From UBA8522 sp035528895 (GTDB taxonomy: Bacteria; Acidobacteriota; Aminicenantia; Aminicenantales; UBA8522), in contig DATKXS010000151.1 of assembly GCA_035528895.1 (NCBI GenBank), positions 4,968-68,967 of the forward strand: a DNA stretch of 64,000 bases. The letters are read 5' to 3'. Within the stretch, counting starts at the first letter, position 1, and each line of letters opens with the position of its first letter. The position numbers and the translations under genes are program-made. Positions 43,706 to 52,584 of this stretch are shown in pieces. The notes under the pieces are model-generated. The model was not told the origin of the DNA. It did no database searches and saw only the letters and a list, made by a program, of their open reading frames with translations.

Positions 43706-44539
43706 ATGGCCAAGATACTGCGCCGAGAGCGGCTGGTGCCCAATATCCATCTGCTCGAAGTCCACGCTCCAGAAGTAGCCCGCAAGAGCCGCCCCGGCCA
43801 ATTCGTCATCGTCATGCCCGATGAACGCGGAGAGAGGATCCCGCTGACGATTGCAGACTGGGATACGAAGCGGGGATCGGTCACTTCGGTCTTCATGCTG
43901 GTCGGCACGAGCACCCAGAAATTGTCGCTGCTCAAGGCCGGCGACGATATCCCCGTTTATGTCGGTCCGCTCGGCCGGTCTTCAGAGATCCAGAATTTCG
44001 GGACCGTGGTTTGCGCGGGCGGGTGCTTCGGCATCGCGGCCATCTATCCTATCGCCCGGGCCCTGAAGCAAGCCGGGAACCGCGTGCTCACCCTGATCGA
44101 TGTCAAGGCCAGCTATCTCTTCTACTGGGAGGACAAGCTCAGGAAGGTCAGCGACGAGCTCTTCGTCTCGGCGCGGGACAAACACTATGACTCCAAAGAA
44201 TACATCCCGTATAAGCTCGATGCTCTGCTCAAGGAGGAAAAGAAGGTCGCCCGTGTCGTGGCCATCGGCTGTACCTATCTGATGTACCGCTGCGCCGAGG
44301 CGACCCGGGCGGCCGGCGTGAAGACCATGGTCAGCCTCAACCCGATCATGGTCGACGGGACGGGGATGTGCGGGGCCTGCCGTGTGACCGCGGGAGGAAA
44401 AACCAAATTTGCCTGCGTGGATGGCCCGGATTTCGATGGACACACCATCGACTGGCAGGAGCTCTTCTCCCGCCGCAAATCCTATTTTGACGATGAGGTG
44501 AGGTCGCTGTGCGCTTGGGAAAAGGAGCGCTTTTCATGA
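43706..44539 (+). CDS. nfnA: NfnA-type FAD/NAD-binding and 2Fe-2S subunit
   Basis: A 277-residue ferredoxin-NADP reductase-fold protein as in NfnA/SudB. The FAD motif RIPLTIAD is near residue 45, the NAD-binding GPLGRSS and CAGGCFGIAAIYP follow, and the C-terminal 2Fe-2S site is GMCGACRV with a later FACVDGP. In Nfn this subunit binds NADH and partners with NfnB. It starts 14 bases after the NuoG-like gene and is followed by nfnB. Confidence 0.92.
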   Translation: MAKILRRERLVPNIHLLEVHAPEVARKSRPGQFVIVMPDERGERIPLTIADWDTKRGSVTSVFMLVGTSTQKLSLLKAGDDIPVYVGPLGRSSEIQNFGTVVCAGGCFGIAAIYPIARALKQAGNRVLTLIDVKASYLFYWEDKLRKVSDELFVSARDKHYDSKEYIPYKLDALLKEEKKVARVVAIGCTYLMYRCAEATRAAGVKTMVSLNPIMVDGTGMCGACRVTAGGKTKFACVDGPDFDGHTIDWQELFSRRKSYFDDEVRSLCAWEKERFS

Positions 44540-44567
44540 GCGGGACCGAGCGCGCTGAGAGTGGGAG

Positions 44568-46070
44568 ATGACGGAAAAATCGGTGATCGCGCCCGAGCTC
44601 AAGCAAAGGCTCAAGGCCGAGTATGACAAGGACTGGCGGAAAGAGTTACGGAAGTCTGTGCCGGTCAAGGAAAGGATGAAGATCCTCCGGCAGAAAATGC
44701 CCGAGCGCGAAGCCGGGGAGAGGAACTGCGACTTCGGCGAGGTCAACAAGGGATTGGAATTCGAGGCGGCCGTCCGTGAGGCCCAGCGGTGCTGGGACTG
44801 CGCCAATCCCGGGTGTGTGGCCGGCTGTCCGGTGTCCATCGACATCCCCAGCTTCATCAAGCTCATCGAGAAGCGCAACCTCTCGGCCAGCATCCGGAAG
44901 ATCAAGGAGACCAACAGCCTGCCGGCCATCTGCGGCCGGGTCTGTCCTCAGGAGACTCAGTGCGAGGCCGTCTGCAACCTCAAGAAGGCCACCGGCGTTC
45001 CGGTCGCCATCGGCAACCTGGAGAGGTTCATTTCGGATTTCGAGCGCCGGGAAGGAGAGGTGTTCATCCCCGATCTCCCTGCTTCGACGAGAAAGAAGGT
45101 CGCCGTCATCGGCGCCGGCCCGGCCGGCCTGACGGCCGCCGGCGAATTGGTCAAGAAGGGCCACGGGGTCACCATTTTCGAAGCGCTCCACATCCCCGGC
45201 GGTGTGCTCGTTTACGGGATACCCGAGTTCCGGCTTCCCAAGAACATTCTTAAAGCGGAGGTCGATTATCTGCAGAAACTGGGCGTCGAGCTGAGGCTGA
45301 ACTTCGTCGTCGGCAAGACGGCCACGCTGGAAGACTTGAAGAAGGACGGCTATGACGCCTTTTTCATCGGGACCGGGGCCGGCCTGCCGAACTTCATGCG
45401 CATCCCAGGTGAGAATCTGGTCGGCGTCTACTCGGCCAACGAGTACTTGACCCGGGTGAACCTGATGCGGGCCTATGATTTTCCCGCCTACGACACTCCC
45501 GTCGTCCGGGGCAAGCGCGCGGCCGTTATCGGCGGCGGCAACGTGGCCATGGACTCCGTCCGGACGGCCAAACGCCTCGGGGCGGAATCGGCGGCCATCA
45601 TCTATCGCCGCTCCCGCCAGGAGATGCCGGCCCGGGAGGAGGAGGTCAAGCACGCCGAGGAAGAGGGCATCGAATTCCATCTGCTGACGACACCGGTCCG
45701 TTACCTCGGCGACGAGAACGGCCGGGTCAAGGCCATGGAGTGCCTGAAGATGGAGTTGGGCGAGCCGGACTCTTCGGGGCGGCGCAAGCCGATTCCCGTC
45801 CCCGGCTCGGAGTTCGTCACCGAGGTGGACCTGGTCGTTGTGGCCATCGGCCAAAGCCCTAATCCCCTGATGGCCCAGACGACACCCGAGCTTCGTGTCG
45901 GCAAGTGGGGTAACCTGGAAGTGGACTGGCAGACAATGGCCACGACCATCTCCGGGGTGTTCGCGGGGGGAGATATCGTCCGGGGCGGGGCGACGGTCAT
46001 CCTGGCAATGGGCGATGGCCGGCTGGCCGCCGAAGCGATCGATCACTACCTGAGAAACGGCCAAAAATAG
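44568..46070 (+). CDS. nfnB: NfnB-type bifurcating flavoprotein (glutamate synthase small-subunit family)
   Basis: A 500-residue protein. The N-terminal two-cluster domain has CWDCANPGCVAGC and CGRVCPQETQCEAVC. The first FAD-binding motif is VIGAGPAGLTAAGEL, the NADPH motif is VIGGGNVAMDSVRTAKRLGA, and a late GD motif is FAGGDIVRGGATVI. In Nfn (NADH-dependent ferredoxin:NADP oxidoreductase) this subunit houses the bifurcating FAD. Sequence alone cannot separate it from a glutamate synthase beta subunit, but no large glutamate synthase subunit is nearby and nfnA is adjacent. Confidence 0.92.
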   Translation: MTEKSVIAPELKQRLKAEYDKDWRKELRKSVPVKERMKILRQKMPEREAGERNCDFGEVNKGLEFEAAVREAQRCWDCANPGCVAGCPVSIDIPSFIKLIEKRNLSASIRKIKETNSLPAICGRVCPQETQCEAVCNLKKATGVPVAIGNLERFISDFERREGEVFIPDLPASTRKKVAVIGAGPAGLTAAGELVKKGHGVTIFEALHIPGGVLVYGIPEFRLPKNILKAEVDYLQKLGVELRLNFVVGKTATLEDLKKDGYDAFFIGTGAGLPNFMRIPGENLVGVYSANEYLTRVNLMRAYDFPAYDTPVVRGKRAAVIGGGNVAMDSVRTAKRLGAESAAIIYRRSRQEMPAREEEVKHAEEEGIEFHLLTTPVRYLGDENGRVKAMECLKMELGEPDSSGRRKPIPVPGSEFVTEVDLVVVAIGQSPNPLMAQTTPELRVGKWGNLEVDWQTMATTISGVFAGGDIVRGGATVILAMGDGRLAAEAIDHYLRNGQK

Positions 46071-46103
46071 GACCTTTGGATTTGGAGCGAACGGAGGAAT
46101 CAG

Positions 46104-47402
46104 ATGAGTTGGGTCGATGATTACAAAAAGAAACTGGTGAGCGCTGAAGAGGCCGTCTCCGTCGTCAAGAGCGGAGACCGTGTTTACATCAGCGGAAACG
46201 CCGCCACGCCTTATGTCCTGATGAAGGCGTTGGCGGCGCGGAAGGATGAGCTCATGGACGTGGAGCTCGTCCACGTTCTTCTCCTGGGTGATGACCCCCT
46301 TTCGAAACCGGATATGGAAGGGCATTTCCGCCACAATTCCCTGTTCGTCGGTCCGGCCGACCGCAAGGCCATCAACGAAGGAAGAGCCGACTACGTGCCG
46401 ATTTTTCTCCATCAGATCCCCTCTCTGTTCACCTCGGGGCAGATGTCCCTGGACGCGGCCATTCTCCATGTCTCCCCCCCCGACGAGCACGGGTTCATGA
46501 GCCTGGGGGTCGAGGTTTTGGCCTCCAAGGCGGCCGCCGAGACGGCCAAGCTCGTCATCGCCCAGGTCAACGACCGGATGCCGCGCGTCCTGGGCGACTC
46601 TTTCCTCCATGTTTCCCGCTTCCAAAAGATCGTCGAGACCTCCGAGCCGCTGCCCCAGCTCGAGAAGAGTCCGATCAGCGACGTCGAGCGGCTGATCGGC
46701 AAGTACATCGCCGACCTGATCGAGGACGGATCGACCCTGCAGCTCGGGATCGGGGGCATTCCAGATGCGGTTCTGGCGGCGCTGTCGGGCCGGCGCGACC
46801 TGGGGATCCACACCGAGATGGTCTCGGACGGAGTGATGGAGGCGATCGAGGCCGGAATCGTCACCGGAGCGAAGAAGACCTTTCATCCTTACAAGGTCGT
46901 GATCACTTTCGCCCTCGGCAGCGACCGGCTTTACGATTTCATCGATAACAACCCGGTGATCGAGGCCCACCCGACCGACTACGTCAATCATCCCTTCAAT
47001 GTCGCCCGCAACGACAACATGGTCGCTATCAACTCGGCCATCGAGGTCGATATCACCGGGCAGGTTTGCTCGGACTCCATCGGGACCTTCATCTACAGCG
47101 GCTTCGGCGGCCAGGTCGATTTCATCCGCGGCGCGGCCCACTCCAAGGGCGGGAAGCCGATCATCGCCCTGCCCTCGACGGCCAAGGACGGGGAGATGAC
47201 CAGGATCGTCCCCTTTCTCAAGAAGGGCGCCGGTGTCGTGACGACCCGGGCCGATGTTCGCTGCATCGTAACCGAATACGGAGTCGCCTACCTCTGGGGT
47301 AAAAACCTCCTGGAGAGGACGACGGCGCTGATCAATATCGCTCACCCCAAGTTCCGGCCGGACCTCATCCGGGAGGCCAAGGCCAGGAATCTTCTCAAGT
47401 AG
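46104..47402 (+). CDS. Acetyl-CoA hydrolase/transferase family CoA-transferase
   Basis: A 432-residue family-I-type CoA-transferase, similar to 4-hydroxybutyrate and acetate/succinate CoA-transferases. Conserved pieces: GNAATPYVLMKAL, VSPPDEHGFMSLG, LQLGIGGIPDAV and the catalytic-Glu segment AINSAIEVD, followed by GGQVDFIRGA. It moves CoA between acetyl-CoA and another acid. Placed after the redox genes with GGAGGAA before the ATG, it could finish acid production from acyl-CoA formed by amino-acid oxidation. Substrate pair is not determinable. Confidence 0.9.
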   Translation: MSWVDDYKKKLVSAEEAVSVVKSGDRVYISGNAATPYVLMKALAARKDELMDVELVHVLLLGDDPLSKPDMEGHFRHNSLFVGPADRKAINEGRADYVPIFLHQIPSLFTSGQMSLDAAILHVSPPDEHGFMSLGVEVLASKAAAETAKLVIAQVNDRMPRVLGDSFLHVSRFQKIVETSEPLPQLEKSPISDVERLIGKYIADLIEDGSTLQLGIGGIPDAVLAALSGRRDLGIHTEMVSDGVMEAIEAGIVTGAKKTFHPYKVVITFALGSDRLYDFIDNNPVIEAHPTDYVNHPFNVARNDNMVAINSAIEVDITGQVCSDSIGTFIYSGFGGQVDFIRGAAHSKGGKPIIALPSTAKDGEMTRIVPFLKKGAGVVTTRADVRCIVTEYGVAYLWGKNLLERTTALINIAHPKFRPDLIREAKARNLLK

Positions 47403-47418
47403 CTGTTTGGTCGCAGCG

Positions 47419-48084
47419 ATGGAACAGCCCGAGCTTTTTCCCCCCGAGAAGGGCCATATCGGTACGGACGAATCAGGAAAGGGAGATTATTTCGGCCCCG
47501 TCGTCATCGCCGGTGTTTTTCTCCCGGAAGGCCAGGAAGACGTCCTCAGAGAGTTCGGAGTCAAGGACAGCAAGCGGACGTCCGACGGCCGGGTCCGGGA
47601 GCTGGCCGAGATCATCAAAAGGGGCTATACGCATTCCGTTGTCAGCATCGGGCCGGAGCGCTACAACGAGCTCTACGTGAAGCTCAGGAACCTGAATCGG
47701 ATCCTGGCCTGGGGGCATTCCCGGGCGATCGAGAACATCCTCGAGAAAGTTCCCTGCCGTTTGGCCATAACCGACCAGTTCGGCGACAAGGCTTTCGTCA
47801 TGAATGCCTTGATGAAAAAAGGGAAGCGCCTTGAGCTCATCCAGAGGCCGAAGGCGGAGGAGGATCTGGCTGTGGCCGCCGCCTCTCTGCTGGCCCGGGC
47901 GGAATTCCTGAAACGTCTTCACTTTCTCTCCCAAGACGTCGGGATCGACTTGCCCAAAGGGGCTTCGTCCATGGTCGAAGAAGCCGGAGCCAGGCTCGTC
48001 CGGCTCCGCGGCGCCCAGATCCTTGATAAAGTGGCTAAGAAGCATTTTAAGATCACCGAGCGGGTCCTCAATCTGGCGTCATGA
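47419..48084 (+). CDS. rnhC: Ribonuclease HIII, short form
   Basis: A 221-residue enzyme (ATG 47419; a TTG at 47407 is possible). The motif GTDESGKGDYFGP is the signature of RNase HIII, with catalytic Asp and Glu, further acidic residues in GVKDSK and TDQFG, and a late Glu in AEEDLAVAAASLLAR. It cuts RNA in RNA-DNA hybrids. Typical RNase HIII is about 300 residues with an N-terminal TBP-like substrate domain; that domain is absent here. Its stop overlaps a possible start of the AlaX gene. Confidence 0.88.
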   Translation: MEQPELFPPEKGHIGTDESGKGDYFGPVVIAGVFLPEGQEDVLREFGVKDSKRTSDGRVRELAEIIKRGYTHSVVSIGPERYNELYVKLRNLNRILAWGHSRAIENILEKVPCRLAITDQFGDKAFVMNALMKKGKRLELIQRPKAEEDLAVAAASLLARAEFLKRLHFLSQDVGIDLPKGASSMVEEAGARLVRLRGAQILDKVAKKHFKITERVLNLAS

Positions 48085-48095
48085 CGGGGAGAGCG

Positions 48096-49301
48096 ATGGT
48101 GACGAGAAGACTCTATTTCGAAGATGCCTATCAGCGGGAATTCGCCGGACGTGTCCTGGAGCAGTTCGTTCACCAGGGGAAGCCGGCCGTCGTCCTCGAC
48201 GAGACCTGCTTCTATCCCGAGTCCGGAGGCCAGCCGGCCGACCGGGGGAGTCTGGAGGAGGCCGAGGTCAGCCACGTCTTCGAGGACGGGGATCGGATCG
48301 TCCACCTTCTCGACCGGGAGTTGAGCCGGACGGAAGTCCGGGGAATCATCGCCTGGGACCGTCGTTTCGACCACATGCAGCAGCATTCCGGTCAACACAT
48401 CCTTTCCCAGTGCTTTATCGAGATCTTGCAGGGAGAGACCCGGTCCTTTCATCTAGGAGAACAGGTCGCGACTCTGGAGATCGGGACAAGCGCGATTTCG
48501 GACGAAGACCTGGAGAGGATTGAGGCCAGGGCCAACGAGATCGTCTTCGAGAACCGGGAGATCAAGACTTATTTTGTGGACACGGAAGCGGTCGATAAGG
48601 TACCGCTTCGGCGGCCCCCCAAGAAGGAAGGCACGATCCGTGTCGTCGAGGTGAACGGATTCGATTTTTCCGCCTGCGGCGGCACTCACTGCCGGAGGAC
48701 AGGAGAGATCGGACTGATCAAGGTCATCCGCTGGGACAAGATCAGGAACAATCTGCGTTTCGAATTCCTCTGCGGGCGCCGGGCCCGGCATGACTATGCG
48801 CAGAAGAACCGGTCTCTCCTGGAAATCAGCCAGAAGCTCTCGGTCCGGGAAAGTGACGCGGCCGCAGCCGTCGAGAAGACAATCCAGGAAGCCAAACACT
48901 TTCGCAAGAGGCAGAGACAATTGCATGAAGCTTTGGCCGCCTACCAGGCCGAAGAGGCCGTCAAGACGGCGAAAGGCCTCCTGATTAAAGCGATCTGGAC
49001 AGTTAAGACCGCCGAGGAAGCCAAACTCCTGGCGCTCAGCATCATCAAGCTGGCCGACCTGGCTGTCCTGTTCGCCGTCAGGGGTGAAGAGAGGGATCAC
49101 CTTGTCTTCGCCTGCTCAGACAAGCTTCCCTTGAACATGAGGGAGCTGGTGCCGATCTTAGCGTCCCTGGTTAAGGCGAAGGGCGGAGGGAGCGCCTCGC
49201 TCGTCGAACTGGTCGCCGAAAAGGGTTCGGATCTCGAAGGGGCCCTCAACGCTGCCGAGGCATATCTCAAGGGAAAACTGGCCTCCCCGGCCAAGGAATA
49301 A
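48096..49301 (+). CDS. AlaX-type alanyl-tRNA editing protein with DHHA1 domain
   Basis: A 401-residue protein from ATG 48096 (GGGGAG upstream; ATG 48081, overlapping the rnhC stop, is an alternative). The N-terminal half matches the alanyl-tRNA synthetase editing domain with zinc ligands HSGQH and CGGTHCRRTGE. The C-terminal half holds a coiled segment and a DHHA1-like domain ending GGGSASLVELVAEKGSDLEGAL. It should deacylate mischarged Ser- or Gly-tRNA-Ala in trans. No aminoacylation domain is present. Confidence 0.9.
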   Translation: MVTRRLYFEDAYQREFAGRVLEQFVHQGKPAVVLDETCFYPESGGQPADRGSLEEAEVSHVFEDGDRIVHLLDRELSRTEVRGIIAWDRRFDHMQQHSGQHILSQCFIEILQGETRSFHLGEQVATLEIGTSAISDEDLERIEARANEIVFENREIKTYFVDTEAVDKVPLRRPPKKEGTIRVVEVNGFDFSACGGTHCRRTGEIGLIKVIRWDKIRNNLRFEFLCGRRARHDYAQKNRSLLEISQKLSVRESDAAAAVEKTIQEAKHFRKRQRQLHEALAAYQAEEAVKTAKGLLIKAIWTVKTAEEAKLLALSIIKLADLAVLFAVRGEERDHLVFACSDKLPLNMRELVPILASLVKAKGGGSASLVELVAEKGSDLEGALNAAEAYLKGKLASPAKE

Positions 49302-49356
49302 GGGTTTCCTGGTTTCGGTAGGGAAGCGGCCGGGCTGACGAACCCTAAGCCCGAGC

Positions 49357-50604
49357 CTACTCGTAGCGGAGGGAGACGATGGGCTCGAGCCGGGCCGCTT
49401 TGCGGGCGGGGAAGATCCCGAAGAACAGCCCCACCGATACCGCCACCAGGAATCCCAGGACGACCGACCAGGGTGTGACCGAAGCCGGCAGGGGAGTGGC
49501 CGCCTTGACCAGCGCGGCGATCAAGTAGCCGATGATGATGCCCAGGATGCCGCCCGTCCCGGTCAGGAACACGGCCTCGAAAAGGAACTGTTTGAGGATG
49601 TCCGCCGAGCGCGCGCCGATGGCCTTGCGGATCCCGATCTCCCGCGTCCTCTCCTTCACCGAGACGAGCATGATGTTCATGACCCCGATGCCGCCGACCA
49701 GCAGACCGATCGAAGAGATGACGATCATCACCAGGTAGGCGGCGCCGGTGATCTGGTTGTACAGGCCGACAATCGCGTCCTGGGTGAAGACCGCGAAGTC
49801 GTTCGGCTTGCCGAACCCGACCTTGTGCCTTTTGCGGAGAATATTGGTAATGTCCTCGATGGTCTCTGGGATAGAGCCGTGCTTTTTCGGCGTGACGATG
49901 ACTTGGATCTGTTCCGGGTTATAGGGGAAATATTTCATCAGTGTGGAGATGGGAATGCCCGCGAAATTATCCCGGCTCTGGCCGAACATCGCCCCCCTCT
50001 TCTTGAGGACGCCGACGACCTGGAATGATTCGGGGCCGATGCGGATTTCTTTGCCTAAAGGATTGGTGTGGGGGAAGAGGATCTCAGCCAGATCGGCCCC
50101 CAGCACACAGACCCTGGCGCTGTGCCGGACATCGGATTCACTCAGGAAGCGGCCCAGGAGGGGCTGATAGACCGAGAGGACCTGAGGATACTGCTCGTTC
50201 ATCCCCAGGATGAGGGATTCCTCGCTCTTGATGTTCTGGTGCTTGATGGGGATGCCCTGGAAAATATCGGCCACGAGCTGGACGGCGACGGCTTTGACCA
50301 GCGGGCTTTCCTGTTCGAGGGCCAGGGCATCATCGAAGGTCAGGTCTTTTCGCTGCCGATCTTCCTCTGAGCTTCTCTCAAACTGGATGCCCGGCTCGAA
50401 CTTGGAGACGATTATGAGGTCGGAACCGACCGACTCGAGCTCCTGCAGGACGGACCGGTTCAGTCCCTGGATGATGGAAACCATAGCGATTACCGTCATG
50501 ACCCCGATGACGATCCCCAGGATCGTCAGAAAAGAGCGCATCTTATGACTTTTCAGGGAATCGACCGCCATGTGCACGATCTCACCCAGGATGCCCGCTC
50601 TCAT
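49357..50604 (-). CDS. MacB/FtsX-type ABC transporter permease (second of pair)
   Basis: A 415-residue permease with one N-terminal helix (FLTILGIVIGVMTVIAMV), a large periplasmic MacB-PCD domain, and three C-terminal helices containing the FtsX-like motif SVKERTREIGIRKAIGA. Such proteins work as mechanotransmitters with an ATPase and a periplasmic adaptor. Neither is adjacent. The start overlaps the stop of the upstream paralogue by four bases. Confidence 0.9.
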   Translation of the reverse strand: MRAGILGEIVHMAVDSLKSHKMRSFLTILGIVIGVMTVIAMVSIIQGLNRSVLQELESVGSDLIIVSKFEPGIQFERSSEEDRQRKDLTFDDALALEQESPLVKAVAVQLVADIFQGIPIKHQNIKSEESLILGMNEQYPQVLSVYQPLLGRFLSESDVRHSARVCVLGADLAEILFPHTNPLGKEIRIGPESFQVVGVLKKRGAMFGQSRDNFAGIPISTLMKYFPYNPEQIQVIVTPKKHGSIPETIEDITNILRKRHKVGFGKPNDFAVFTQDAIVGLYNQITGAAYLVMIVISSIGLLVGGIGVMNIMLVSVKERTREIGIRKAIGARSADILKQFLFEAVFLTGTGGILGIIIGYLIAALVKAATPLPASVTPWSVVLGFLVAVSVGLFFGIFPARKAARLEPIVSLRYE

Positions 50605-51836
50605 GGCTCCGACCTAAGCGCTTCGACGGGATTCAGCTTGGCCGCTTTGTTGGCCGGGTAGATGCCGAAAAAGAGGCCGATGCAGGTAGACATGGCAATG
50701 GCCATAATGATGGATACCGGGTCGACGGACGAAGGCAGGGAAGTGGCGGCCGAGACGATCTTGGCAAGGGCAAGACCGAGTAGGATGCCGATCAGCCCCC
50801 CCGTTCCCGAGAGGACCGCCGACTCGATCAGGAATTGGAAGAGGATGTCCTGCCGCCGCGCGCCAACCGCCATGCGGATGCCGATTTCCTTGGTCCTCTC
50901 GGAGACCGAGACGAGCATGATGTTCATAACCACGATCCCGCCGACCAGAAGGGCGATGGAAGAGACGGCGATCATGGCGAAGTAGATCCCCGAGGTGACC
51001 CTTTTATAGAGCTGGATGAAGGACTCCGAAGTCCGGAAGGAAAAGTCATCTTGGTCATCGAAGGAGCGATGGCGGGCGGACCGGAGGAGCGTCCTCACCT
51101 CTTCTTGAGCATCCTTCATTTGTTCCTGGGAAGTCGTATGGACGTTGATATCGATGCTTTGGCGCGAGCCGTAGATCTTCCCGAAGGTCGTGATCGGGAT
51201 GTTAACGTAGTTGTCCTGGCTGAAGCCTAGGAGTTTGCCTTTCTTTTTGCCCAAGCCAACAACCAGGAAATTGTCGGCGCCGACCTTGATCCATTTGCCT
51301 ACCGGGTCGGTATAGGGGAAGAGCTTCTCCTTGATATCGAACCCGACGATGCAGATCAGGCGGGAGTGGGTCTCATCCTCCCTCCGGAGCTGGCGGCCGG
51401 CCTCGAGCTCCAGGACCGAGCCGATGTTGTAATCGAGGTGGGTGACGCCGCGGATCTCGATATTCCTCAGCGATTGGCTGCCGGCCTTGACCGTCCGACT
51501 CGTCTCCATGCTGGCCCCAACGAGTTCGCAGCTGCGGCATTCCCGGCGCAGGAGTTCCATCTCGTTCAGAGTGAGGTCTTTCCGTTTCATCTGTTCCGTG
51601 AAATCCTTGAGCGATATCCCGAACAGCGAAAATTTGGTAACTGAGAAATCGTTGGTGCCGTAAAAGGACATCTTGGTGTAGACGTATTTATTGAGCCCCT
51701 GGATCACCGAAACGACGGCGATGATGGTGAGCACTCCGATGATGATGCCGAGCAGGGTCAAGAAGGTCCGCAGCTTGTTAGCCCAGAGAGATCCCATCGA
51801 CATGGAGAATGATTCACCGAGGTTGAGGCGGGCCAT
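50601..51836 (-). CDS. MacB/FtsX-type ABC transporter permease (first of pair)
   Basis: A 411-residue paralogue of the next gene: N-terminal helix (TFLTLLGIIIGVLTIIAVV), MacB-like periplasmic domain, and the C-terminal motif SVSERTKEIGIRMAVGA. The two genes are coupled by a four-base overlap and probably form a heterodimeric permease. The matching ATPase must be encoded elsewhere, because none of the LolD type occurs until 61000 and that one belongs to another operon. Confidence 0.9.
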   Translation of the reverse strand: MARLNLGESFSMSMGSLWANKLRTFLTLLGIIIGVLTIIAVVSVIQGLNKYVYTKMSFYGTNDFSVTKFSLFGISLKDFTEQMKRKDLTLNEMELLRRECRSCELVGASMETSRTVKAGSQSLRNIEIRGVTHLDYNIGSVLELEAGRQLRREDETHSRLICIVGFDIKEKLFPYTDPVGKWIKVGADNFLVVGLGKKKGKLLGFSQDNYVNIPITTFGKIYGSRQSIDINVHTTSQEQMKDAQEEVRTLLRSARHRSFDDQDDFSFRTSESFIQLYKRVTSGIYFAMIAVSSIALLVGGIVVMNIMLVSVSERTKEIGIRMAVGARRQDILFQFLIESAVLSGTGGLIGILLGLALAKIVSAATSLPSSVDPVSIIMAIAMSTCIGLFFGIYPANKAAKLNPVEALRSEP

Positions 51837-51853
51837 ATTATCCTGTTCTTATT

Positions 51854-51869
51854 GTATATTAAAATATAC
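51854..51869. promoter_or_regulatory. AT-rich inverted repeat in the divergent gap
   Basis: GTATATT-AA-AATATAC, a seven-base perfect inverted repeat, lies between the divergent permease and pyruvate-kinase-like genes. It contains TATATT/TATTTT-type -10 candidates and may act as promoter or operator for one or both. Confidence 0.35.
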
Positions 51870-51939
51870 GGAAGAGAGAAGTTGAGGTTTGGCGCGCCTT
51901 GACAAAAACAGGGGGCAGAGGCAGAATGACGCTGAGCTC

Positions 51940-52557
51940 ATGCCTTTGAAAAAAACGGCGGCCAAGGGAAAAAAGAAGGGCGGAGATCTGCTCGTCCCCT
52001 GCCTGTACTTCGATAGGCCGGGGCCGCAGAACACCCTTCGGACACTTCAGATCGCCGCCGCCCGCGCCGAGGAGTCGGGCATCGGCAATATCGTCGTGGC
52101 CTCGAGCTCCGGAAAAACAGGGGTCCAGGCGGCGGCGTTCTTCCCCGCCAAAAACCTGGTCGTGGTCACGCATTCGACCGGCTTCCTAAAACCCGATTTC
52201 CAGGAGCTCAGGCCGGCTCTGCGCCGGAAAATCGAGGCCCTCGGCGGGAAGATCCTCACCTGCCAGCATGCTTTCGGCGGAGTGAACCGCTCCGTCAGGA
52301 AGAAACTTGCGACCTACGAGCTCGACGAGATCATCGCTTACACGCTCCGCACCCTCGGAGAAGGGGCCAAAGTGGCCATCGAGATCAGCCTCATGGCGGC
52401 CGATGCGGGCCTGATCTCCATCCAAGAGCCTTGTATCGCTATCGGAGGGTCGAGCTGGGGGGCCGATACCGCGCTCCTCTTGCGGCCCGCCAACGCCCAG
52501 ACTTTCTTTGACCTGAGGATCCTCGAGGTCCTGGCGAAGCCTCATTTCTTCGACTAA
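51940..52557 (+). CDS. Standalone pyruvate kinase C-terminal (alpha/beta) domain protein
   Basis: A 205-residue protein from ATG 51940 (TTG 51889 is an alternative, adding 17 residues). After a Lys-rich start it matches the C-terminal domain of pyruvate kinase: NTLRTLQIAAARAEESGIGNIVVASSSGKTGVQAA and later LAVVTH-like VVVTHSTGF. The catalytic barrel is missing, so it cannot be a pyruvate kinase. In the full enzyme this domain binds allosteric effectors. Function of the isolated form is unknown. Confidence 0.72.
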   Translation: MPLKKTAAKGKKKGGDLLVPCLYFDRPGPQNTLRTLQIAAARAEESGIGNIVVASSSGKTGVQAAAFFPAKNLVVVTHSTGFLKPDFQELRPALRRKIEALGGKILTCQHAFGGVNRSVRKKLATYELDEIIAYTLRTLGEGAKVAIEISLMAADAGLISIQEPCIAIGGSSWGADTALLLRPANAQTFFDLRILEVLAKPHFFD

Positions 52558-52584
52558 ATGAGTGTCGATGAGCTGGAGGAAACA

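Noticed and set aside
44646..47345. An 899-codon antisense frame across nfnB and the CoA-transferase
   Set aside because: It spans two well-supported genes and their gap with no ribosome site or family similarity; explained by codon bias.
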